41,254 nt of DNA. Source: Tubiluchus corallicola (Eukaryota > Priapulida > Priapulimorpha > Priapulimorphida > Tubiluchidae). A program made the translations under genes and the position numbers. Location: positions 126,001 through 167,254 of the forward strand of contig JAQGDQ010000183.1 in NCBI GenBank assembly GCA_030141605.1, written 5' to 3'. Shown one piece after another: positions 32,738 through 41,254 of the stretch (position 1 is its first letter; each line of letters opens with the position of its first letter). Under the pieces are notes generated by a model that ran no database searches, was not told the DNA's origin, and was given only the letters and a program-made list of their open reading frames with translations.

Positions 32738-33863
32738 TTAAAGCAAAGCCAGACCCAGTCTTAAACTGTAGGCCAAAACAATCTACTCTTTAAAATATTG
32801 AAAGAAAACATATTATTTTTTCAAAAATGACTTTGTGTAAGAATTATTACCACACAAACACAATTTCGCATTCGTGCCACTAGTTCATCGCTGTTAGATG
32901 TATTTCGCCATTCGCTAGTTAGTATTTCGCCATTTGAGAAACGCATTGCACAAAAAAAGGTGCTGCACCTCTCAGTTCAGATATGTTAGTTTGTGTTCTC
33001 ATCAATAGTTGGGCTCACCAGTCGTTAATTAAGTTTTTAATCTATTATTTAATTATCAGAAATGCTTTTGTAGTATTAATTGTGTTAAAATGTATACTTT
33101 TATCAGACTTGAAAACGGAGGGTAGCATATGAAAAATCATCCTGTCTTCCTCGGGGTGCGTTCAGAGTAGCGAGTTTTCTTACCAGGTAAACTCGTCAAG
33201 TAACTCGCAAGCTTGTTCAGACCAGAGAGGAAAACTTGCTGCAAGTTACTCTCTGACAATAAACGTGAGCTGACACTTCTTTATTTGCTACCAGAACTGT
33301 CGAGAGTAACTCGCCAAGGCGTTCACACTTGACAGTAACTCACAGTAAATCAACTCGCAGCAACTGTCGGAGAGTTTGCAATTTCTTGCCCTATTGATGA
33401 TATATAAACATTTTCAACAGTAAAAATATTCCCCGAGCGTGTTGCACGTGTTTGCGAAAGCAAAAATTGAAGTACAGTGCTACTGTGAGATATTCAGTGT
33501 GTTGTACTAAAACTAAGCAACTTTTAAGATAAAGAATCGAATGTCTAATTTACTGCTTTGCTCACGCATGAGCTGTCGAACGTGTATACTACGTCACAAA
33601 CTAACACATGTGAACTGAGAGGTACAGCATCTGTTTTTTGTGCAATGTGTTTCCGAAATGCAGGCGCTAGTGCCCGTCTAACAAGCGAATGGCAAAATGC
33701 ATGTAACAGCGAAGAACTAGTGGCGCGAATGCGAAGTTGTGTTTGTGTGGTAATAATTCTTTCACGTAAGTCCTTTTTGAAAAAATAACATGTTTTCTTT
33801 CAATATTTTAAAGAGTAGATTGTTTTGACGTACAGTTTAAGATCTGGTCAGGTTTTGCTTTGA
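32738..33863. mobile_element. DNA element with about 245-bp terminal inverted repeats
   Basis: 32738-32980 and 33611-33863 are inverted copies (shared when inverted: GAACTGAGAGGT, TTGTGCAAT, GTTTGTGTGGTAATAATTCT, TTTCAATATTTTAAAGAG). The interior carries a truncated copy of the GAGTAACTCG MITE (33153-33384) absent from the relative at 19068-20095. No transposase ORF; a long-TIR non-autonomous element. Confidence 0.75.
33153..33384. mobile_element. GAGTAACTCG-palindrome MITE, nested and truncated
   Basis: Left end GGTGCGTTCAGAGTAGCGAG, interior AAGTAACTCGCAAGCTTGTT and GAGAGTAACTCGCC. The right terminal repeat is missing, with loss after AGAGTTTGCA. Confidence 0.6.
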
Positions 33864-33914
33864 TATAGAGTGCGTTGAGTGCATGCATGTGCGAATAAAA
33901 CGAGTGATGTAACA

Positions 33915-34020
33915 ATTACTGAGTGACAGAGTGAGTGAATGAAATGATGAACACATGAATGAATGCATGAAGGATGAAGGAATCAATGAATAATAGAACA
34001 GAACAGAATAGAATAGAATT
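33915..34020. repeat. Degenerate TGAA repeats followed by (GAATA)n
   Basis: Imperfect TGAATGAA units, then AGAACAGAACAGAATAGAAT. It may be the decayed tail of a retroelement, but no body is recognised. Confidence 0.5.
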
Positions 34021-34228
34021 TTATATTTTTTACATGGAGCTCATTAAATCGTATACACAAAATTTCCATAATGGTCCATGGCATGTTTAAGTATTAATTA
34101 AAATATAAAATAGAACAGAATACATTAAAAGTAAACAAAACTAAAACTAAAGTACTAAAACGTATAAATAGTAAAATACTTTGTAAAATTAGATATGGAC
34201 TGAAAGCAAAAGTATTAAATTAAACAGA

Positions 34229-34455
34229 TTAAAGTTTTTTGCAAAATTAATCATAATAAAAACAAAAATTAAACTAAATTGAGAGTTAAAATTCTTTGCA
34301 AAATTAATCATAATAAGAACAAAGATTAAACTAAATTAAACTAGTTAAAATTCTTTGCAAAATTAATCATAATAAGAACAAAAATTAAACTAAATTAAAC
34401 GAGTTAAAATTCTTTGCAAAATTAATCATAATAAGAACAAAAATTAAACAAAATT
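34229..34455. repeat. 59-bp tandem repeat, four units
   Basis: GCAAAATTAATCATAATAA recurs at 34241, 34298, 34357 and 34416 (spacing 57, 59, 59), with AAAATTAAACTAAATT between. Confidence 0.85.
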
Positions 34456-34599
34456 AGGTACAAGTACTAAATTAGACAAATTATAAAACATTTCGTAAAA
34501 TCAGACATAAAGTAAAGATCAATTTGTAGAATTTCAGTCAATAAATCTGTGTTAGGCGTTAAAATATAATCAATAAAACGTTTTTGATGCATAATACAA

Positions 34600-34711
34600 A
34601 CATACATACATACATACATACATACATACATACATACATACATACATACATACATACATACATACATACATACATACATACATACATACATACATACATA
34701 CATACATACAT
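34600..34711. repeat. (CATA)n microsatellite
   Basis: About 28 uninterrupted CATA units. The ORFs in it (HTYI, CMYV repeats) are artefacts. Confidence 0.97.
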
Positions 34712-34857
34712 AATACAGGCAAACACAACTTTAAAACATAGTTACGCGTATAAGTACTTTAAAATAAACATGATTTACCTATGTGTTGATAACTTTATAG
34801 TATAATAATGACATTAGAGCTGCTGAGCTCCACTCCGAATGGAAAACCCCACTGCTT

Positions 34858-34876
34858 TGCAGCGCCCTCTGCCCTG
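34858..34876 (-). promoter_or_regulatory. CTCF-like motif (GCAGAGGGCGCTGC)
   Basis: The minus strand reads GGGCAGAGGGCGCTGC, close to the CTCF consensus CCASCAGRGGGCGCT. Motif match only. Confidence 0.4.
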
Positions 34877-35398
34877 CATCTGCCTGTTTACAGCAGATCT
34901 ACCTACACTTGAAAGCCAGCAGGGAGGAGGTTTTGACACGTGGCGCGCATTACTACAAAAAACACAATCAGTTTGTAATTTAAACCTAATTGCGCGCGGT
35001 TTTACAACAAACCCAGCAAGCGAAGTCAACAGAAACTTCATAACTGCAGAAATGTTTGTTCGGTTTATACACGGCGAGTAATTTTAGTGTCTGTATAAGT
35101 AGCGTTAGCTCAGCATCTATTGTTAAGTAATTGAAACACTCAGTTTTAATAGGATATTAAAGCACAAGAGAATGCACTTTATAAATAAAGTCTGATTAGG
35201 CTAATAGTTAATCCTCCCCTGTTTGTCAACACACTAAAGAAAATCAAAGAATACAGTTTCAAACGTCTAAGTGAAGAAATTCGCGATTTTTGATTTCTTT
35301 ATTAATTAATTAATTTATTTGTTTGTTTGTTTGTTTATTTATTTGCTTATTTATTTATTGTACAGCGGACATTTTATTGCTGTATAGCGCAAACTTAA

Positions 35399-35925
35399 AG
35401 GAAGACCGGACGATTATTTAGAACCAATCTCATTTTATTTTACTGTCCAAAATATACATTTTTCTTGCGTGTAAAAGTTAGCAATTGTTTCTTATGTTTG
35501 AATAATTACATGTAGCTTGGAAAGTTAATCAACAGCAACCGAAGACAGCTATCGCTTACGTCAGAAACTAACCACAGTTTGTGCAATGGCAGGCATCTTC
35601 CGTTGAGCGTCAAGTACGTTTGCGTTATGTCACGAAAATGGGCTCTACGTCATATAACGTCAGAAACTAATACTGCAGTTCATGATCATGGTTATCACGA
35701 TACCGTCTTCTATTTATTGGCCACGTGCACGTGACAAAAAGGTGCTGCTGCCAGTCTCAGTAGATTCACTGAGCCGCGCGTTTGAACTTTGAAAGTTTAA
35801 CAAAATTTGAGTTTCCGTGGTAATTATTATTTAATCTAAGCTTTGAAAAAAAGCTGTTGTAGTTTTTAGTATTTTAGAGCATTCTTTTTTCCGAACCAAT
35901 GATTACACAATTGTCCGGTTTTCCT
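35399..35925. mobile_element. piggyBac-like MITE, copy 2 (inverted)
   Basis: About 527 bp. Left end TTAA (35395-35398) then AGGAAGACCGGACGATT; right end CAATTGTCCGGTTTTCCT, where the flanking TTAA has become TTAC. Shared with copy 1 in the opposite sense: CAGAAACTAACCACAGTTTG, CATGATCATGGTTATCACG. The interior is more GC-rich than its surroundings. Confidence 0.75.
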
Positions 35926-36449
35926 TACTTTTACTTTTACTTCCATTACTTCCATGTACAATGCTACATTATTGCATGTAGAACTTGCGTTAACAGTAAC
36001 GCTGTATAAAATTTGTAAACTTAGACTCCCGGGATTGCAATTAAGTGCAGCCATTTTAACAGTAAGTCGTTTGAAACAAGTTTAGATGACATTTCGTAAA
36101 GTTTTAAAAAATAATCAGAGCATTCGTAGCACAATCGTCACTAATTAGTGAAAGTATAAATTACCTTATATTGTCAGCAAGATCAATAATATGTTTTTGG
36201 TGAACCAGTGGTGCACACTGAGGTGGCGAAACAGTGACGTTTGGGCAGGTTGCTTGAACATTTTAAATTGTTAAGAATTTTCTTTTCCAATTTCGTAAGT
36301 GCAATGCAGGGAAGTGTAATACTAAGTAATATAACTTTGTATGTAAAATCTTTTGGAATATCCATTTAATTTTGACATGGATATAGATATGGTGATTTTT
36401 TTGGGATAGGCTATTTCTTTATGTCCAAAATTAAGTTGATAAAGATAGG
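35926..36449. other. Intergenic, no feature recognised
   Basis: No coding or repeat signal recognised. Confidence 0.5.
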
Positions 36450-36457
36450 CTTGTGAT

Positions 36458-36972
36458 TAGTGATGGGCGATTTTAAAATTTTCTAATTCGATTATAATTT
36501 AGTTCTTGTAATTTTATATCACGATTAATCTTTTGCGACAATTTTTTTAGTGTTCTAGCCATATTTTTGATACATTGCTGCACTGAAACATAGCCTATGA
36601 ACTTCTTCAATGCTTTGGTCGCTGGCTGCCATTTTTGTACTCGTTAACTATTTTTATAGACGCATACATTCATTTATTACTCTATTACTATGTCAACCAC
36701 ACGCGTCACGCGAAAGCGAATAAGAAACCCTAGTTTGCAACACTGTGGCTTACAATTGTGCACATTGTGTAAGGTGAGAAAAACGAAGAAGAAAATGCAA
36801 GAATTCAGTTTATTTGTGCTAAAACTCTACCTTTTAGTCTATGTGTAACGCGTATAATTGTGCTTTCGAATAATCTCGCTTAATTGAATTACGGTTCAAT
36901 AGTCGATTATATCGATTTATACATGGTTGTAATCTCGATTAATTCGATTAATCAAATAATTACTCATCATTA
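36458..36972. mobile_element. hAT-like MITE (TAGTGATGGGCGA)
   Basis: 515 bp, ends TAGTGATGGGCGA and, inverted, TAATGATGAGTAA. Flanks CTTGTGAT (36450-36457) and CTTGTCAT (36973-36980) match at 7 of 8, an 8-bp hAT-type duplication. Sub-terminal TAATTCGATTA palindromes. Confidence 0.7.
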
Positions 36973-37099
36973 CTTGTCATTGCTAATCCATCTAAGATGA
37001 AACACTGAACCGGCCGGTGTGCCTCATAGTCTCAGCCATGCTTTATGATGTCATGCTATACGCTCCTGGAACATGATACATCAACAAGATAGACAAGAT

Positions 37100-37215
37100 A
37101 AAATGTTAAACCCGCTGGTCGCTCATCTATGCAATAGCCCGTCTTGGCATTGCTTAAATTTTATTGTGGAGCACACGCCATCACCACTGTGCTGTTCATT
37201 TTGTTTCACAGCCTC
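37100..37215 (-). repeat. SINE-like repeat, partial copy
   Basis: GTCGCTCATCTATGCAATAG, GGCATTGCTTAAATTTTATT and TGTGGAGCACACGCCATCAC match 10270-10370. The tRNA-like end is not preserved. Confidence 0.45.
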
Positions 37216-37593
37216 ATTAATAGCACAGAGGGCCTCATTTAAATTTGATGCATAATTTTAAATGTCTAATGGGAACTGTTTGTTAGAATTTTGTTTAAAC
37301 ATAACTGTCTACTGTGACATGTCAGCTTTTCGCAATATTTTGAGCCTCATTTTGCCAAACTTATGCAAACATTTATTATGCTAATAGAGTTTGAACTTGA
37401 TAGAGTTGAGTGATGCTTATTTAATTGCCTTTGATAACATTATCCGTTTAATCTGAGCGTTCTCTAATGCACTTGGTAAACGCAATTGCCGGCTTCTTTA
37501 AACTGAATTAATGTAACTGGATGATTGTGAAATGAAAAAAAGTTTTTAGAGCAATTACTATACTCCATTTATACATCCCTGTCTCTTTCTGAA

Positions 37594-37636
37594 TTTCTCT
37601 CTCTCTCTCTCTCCCTCCCTCTCTCTCTCTCTCTCT

Positions 37637-37678
<42 letters not shown>

Positions 37679-37879
37679 TCTCTTTCTCTTCCCGTCTGTC
37701 TCCAGCTTTCTCCTTCCCTTCTCTCTCTCTCTTTCTCCTTCTCTTTCTCCCTTTCTCTCTCTCTCTCGCTCTCTCTCTCTCTCTCCCTCCCCCCTCTCTC
37801 TCACTCTCTCTCTTTCTCTTCCCATCTGTCTCCCTCTTTCTCCTTCCCTTCTCTCTCTCTCTTTCTCTTTCTCCCTTTC

Positions 37880-37925
<46 letters not shown>

Positions 37926-37962
37926 TCTTTCTCTCTCTCGTTCTCTCTCTCCCTTTCCTTCT

Positions 37963-37993
<31 letters not shown>

Positions 37994-38086
37994 CCTTTCC
38001 TTTCTTTCTCTTTCTCTCTCTCTCTTTATACATCCCTGTCTCTTTCTGAATTTCTCTCTCTCTCTCCCTCCCTCTCTCTCTCCCTC

Positions 38087-38169
<83 letters not shown>
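37594..38169. repeat. (CT)n microsatellite block, about 575 bp
   Basis: Mostly CT with CCCT and TTTCT variants. It carries internal duplications: TTCCCRTCTGTCTCC recurs at 37689 and 37818 (129 bp apart), and ATACATCCCTGTCTCTTTCT occurs at 37572 and 38030, so larger segments were duplicated. The Arg-Glu ORFs on the minus strand are artefacts. Confidence 0.95.
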
Positions 38170-38171
<2 letters not shown>

Positions 38172-38477
38172 GTCATTTTATATAGTTCGATTGCTACCCG
38201 TCAATGAAAATATAAAACTAAGAGTTATTTAAAAAATTAGGTAAATATAAATTTAAACGTAAATCTAGCTATGTTGCTTGTAGTTGTTGATCTGTTTTTG
38301 TATATAAGCGTTTTACTGTTATCATAGTCACCAGTGATATTAAAAGGGACAATTGTAATTATTTTCTAACTTATTATAATAATGCTCATACTGGTCCATG
38401 CAAATAGAGGGAATTTACGTATATTATGTATGTATGTTAATATATATAATAAAATAGAGTTATAATAATAATAATAA

Positions 38478-38482
38478 TCTCT

Positions 38483-38566
<84 letters not shown>

Positions 38567-38582
38567 TTCTCTCTTTCTCTTT
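38478..38582. repeat. (CT)n microsatellite
   Basis: Pure CT preceded by (AAT)n at 38463-38478 and ending in TTTCTCTC units. Confidence 0.95.
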
Positions 38583-38988
38583 CCGCCCAATACGAGATCT
38601 CAAATCAGGTACTTAATAATAATTGCGGCCATAATTTACGTGATGGCGAATCTAACCAGTTTATGCATGCTTTCCTGAACACTGGAAAGCTAATAAATTT
38701 GACAATCTTTGGCAAGCGATGTTCTGTGTTACTAGTCATGAAAGCTGGTTTACAGTTATAAAACGATTGAAAAGAACTGATTTTAATACACATGTTTACA
38801 TAACATTCTGCCGACATTTGACATTGATTCTCGAAGAAAACATATTAAGTGAAACAAAAAAAAAACGCGAGTAAACAGTCTTCCTGAGCCTCAGTGGTCT
38901 CGCTTGGTTGCACATTCCAAGGAAACCCTAGCCGATCTTTCTGCATCTGTTCAGGGAGTCAAAGTGGAAGCAGAACAATTTGATGCGG

Positions 38989-38996
38989 TGACGTCA
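38989..38996. promoter_or_regulatory. CRE palindrome TGACGTCA
   Basis: Consensus CREB/ATF site in GGTGACGTCACACG, about 400 bp before the TATA box at 39395. Confidence 0.3.
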
Positions 38997-39025
38997 CACG
39001 CCTGGGTCTTGGCATTGGTAGAGTT

Positions 39026-39297
<272 letters not shown>

Positions 39298-39394
39298 AGG
39301 AAAAATCAAGTTGATATTCTGATAAAATATTGTACAGAACACCCCTTTCGCACTAAATGTAAGTTTCTGTTGAAGCTAAGTTATGTATCTGCCC

Positions 39395-39580
39395 TATATA
39401 AAAGCGGTCGTCTCTGCTCTTTTACTAGACCAGTTAGCTTAATCCACAACGGTTTGAACTCGATTTCACCATTATTTTTGAATCTACTTCATGTAATTTG
39501 CCAATAAAGCTATCGTTTAGAAACACATCATTCTGTTGTTTCGTGGATGGAAGAGTCATAGACTGCTTGGTCTCCGCATC
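39395..39580 (+). promoter_or_regulatory. Candidate TATA promoter, possibly LTR-derived
   Basis: TATATAAAAG (39395-39404), a CAGTT initiator-like motif at 39431, AATAAA at 39503, then GCTGGTACCGAACC at 39582. TATA, start, poly(A) signal and a TGG-starting motif in this order resemble an LTR followed by a primer-binding site, but no LTR-element ORF follows. It could also be an ordinary promoter. Confidence 0.3.
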
Positions 39581-39879
39581 TGCTGGTACCGAACCAACCT
39601 GGGTAGTTTTAACCCCTGTCTGCAAGGTACCGCCTACACTTCAATATATTTTAATATACTTTGCGTATTTTTTATTCTTTGGGCAATAGAATACGTTTAC
39701 AAACAAACAATTGCATTGTTTATTTAAATTCGTTTATGTTGCCTGAAAGCGAACAGCGTAAAGCTACTGCAAATTTGCATTATTAAATAAAACATTCTTT
39801 CCTATAGTCTACTTTTTTGTAATTTTATTTTTTGCCTACCTCTTTTAAAAGAGGCGTTTCTTGCGCGGTTAGAAGCACA

Positions 39880-40210
39880 TATGGCCTGACTTTTTAGTTT
39901 TTCTTCGCTGGAGTTCGAGTACATATCTTTTTACCTACATGTATAAATTTCATCATGATTTCTGAGCTTGATAGCACACACGCACAGAACTTCAGTCTTA
40001 TTGGTGCCAATCTCATACACAACCACCATGATTATTACAAATGGCCTGACTTTTTTAGTTCTTACTTCACAGGAGTTCGAGTACATCTCTTATCTAATTA
40101 CCTAGATGTATAAATTTCATCATGGTTTATTGGCTTGATAGCACGCACGCACGCACGCACGCACAGAACTTCAGCTTCGTTGGTGTCATTCATGCACAGC
40201 CACTGTACTT
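39880..40210. repeat. Tandem duplication of about 165 bp
   Basis: Two adjacent copies (39880-40038, 40040-40210) share ATGGCCTGACTTTTT, GGAGTTCGAGTACATCT-like, TGTATAAATTTCATCATG and CGCACAGAACTTCAG. The second has an expanded (CGCA)n. Confidence 0.8.
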
Positions 40211-41254
40211 GATTAAAAAGCCATTATTCTCTAAATACGTACGATAGTCGTGTAGTTTGCAAAATAAACCTATGAAGTAGGACTGCTGATAATCATTCAA
40301 TCATTGTAAACAGGTAGAATCACCTACCTGCGCACTTGACACACAATCCATTCTGCAATGCATGGTCGACTCGCATGTGCCGGTATTTGAGGGGCGGGGT
40401 CGTATTTTCTACTGAAACTTAGCACCCCCATGTACGGATTTAAGTTTTGAAATCTCTGTTTTGAACTAGCATTGGGTGCTGAGTTGTATTTTCAAAACTA
40501 ATAGACTTATCCACCTTCCAAAAAGTAGTTTGGAGGCAATATATAACAGTGGTTAGGTCGTCCCGGGTTGCCACCTCTTTCTGCACGTGAGCGCCCCCTG
40601 TAAGCACGTCATCCATGAGTAACTGGTCATTGTTGATGTACTATATTCCCTTCCATGTTTGAACTGACACGGGAGGGCGTCGGTTACACGGAGTTCAGAT
40701 ATTTGTGTATTTAGTTTTTTTATCCGGGTTTCTGGTTTAAAAGTGCCGCACGTTTGATCTTTTACGGAATAAGATTTAGAGTGAGTATCAAATCATTTGT
40801 GTCTTTACGTATGTATAGACTATTTTAAGTTTGTTTTTATGACTATAAGCGTAATATGTGGTTGAAAGGGTAAACAACGCCTAGTTTGGCTTTCCTATAT
40901 GGGCGTGAGTGTTTACAAGTTTTGTGTGCGTTTGAATTTGAACTGTAAAAGTCGTACTAAATTTTTGTCAAGAAATCAAAAGTAGCTAAAGAGTTAGCTT
41001 AAACATAATTTATTATAGGATTGGATCAGACAGTTTGAACAACATGATTTAGGATCCTCACCACAACAGACTTTATACACTATTTACAAAAACATTTACA
41101 GTAAGAATAGACTATAAGTACACAAGCTGACAAGTTTTACTTACATTAGACATTAGTAGAAAATGACGGTTAGAAAATATTAATGTACGAATATTTAAGA
41201 CTGATGCATTTCATATCAGATAGAAACTACTGGAAGCTAAAGAGTTAACGTACT
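40211..41254 (+). other. Right end: possible promoter and first exon
   Basis: Moderately GC-rich 40560-40790 with a CTCF-like core (minus strand ACAGGGGGCGCTC near 40590-40602), ending at a donor-like AGA|GTGAGTATC (GT at 40780). From there to the edge the DNA is AT-rich with no coding sequence. A gene starting here and running right is possible but unproven. Confidence 0.25.

Noticed and set aside
34839-35081. 80-residue ORF near 34.9 kb
   Set aside because: Looks protein-like at first, but no family is recognised and an antisense frame of similar length is equally open.
37508-38176. 222-residue Arg-Glu-rich ORF
   Set aside because: It reads the (CT)n microsatellite on the minus strand.

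Overview
The window is AT-rich metazoan nuclear DNA: spliced protein-coding genes with GT-AG introns, tRNA-derived SINE-like repeats, a LINE, many short inverted-repeat DNA elements and long microsatellites. It looks like an invertebrate with a repeat-rich genome. The phylum cannot be fixed from the sequence alone. Two weak core-promoter matches (TATA box plus CAGT-type initiator) would fit an arthropod but do not prove it.

Layout. Positions 469-20933 (minus strand) carry most of an ACSS3-type short-chain acyl-CoA synthetase gene: eight successive exon positions encode about 509 residues, and the C-terminal part lies to the left of the window. Exon position 7 is present twice in tandem (7A 5137-5288, 7B 4936-5087). 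Both copies are 152 nt with the same phases, and only 49 bp separates them: a typical mutually exclusive exon pair that swaps a conserved segment near the CoA/acyl pocket. Positions 23323-28572 (plus strand) carry one uninterrupted 1749-codon ORF for a golgin-97 (GOLGA1) type trans-Golgi tether, with a long coiled coil and a C-terminal GRIP domain. It is more than twice the length of vertebrate golgin-97. The two genes are divergent and share about 2.4 kb between start codons.

The introns and the 29-41 kb region are filled with mobile DNA. These include a 5'-truncated LINE (7688-9902) with a perfect 11-bp target duplication and a paralogous empty site at 14.45 kb; a 56-bp minisatellite of about 19 units (6507-7580); two piggyBac-like TTAA MITEs in opposite orientation; hAT-like MITEs, two with good 8-bp target duplications; a three-copy family with GAGTAACTCG palindromes; a roughly 1.1-kb element with about 245-bp terminal inverted repeats, itself hit by another element; and two SINE-like families. 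From 29.9 kb rightwards there is no recognised coding sequence, only possible promoters or first exons (30272, 39395, 40780), CTCF-like motifs, and (CATA)n, (CT)n and (GA)n blocks.

The two genes have no known shared pathway (mitochondrial acyl-CoA synthesis and Golgi vesicle tethering). Their proximity may reflect only a shared divergent promoter region.
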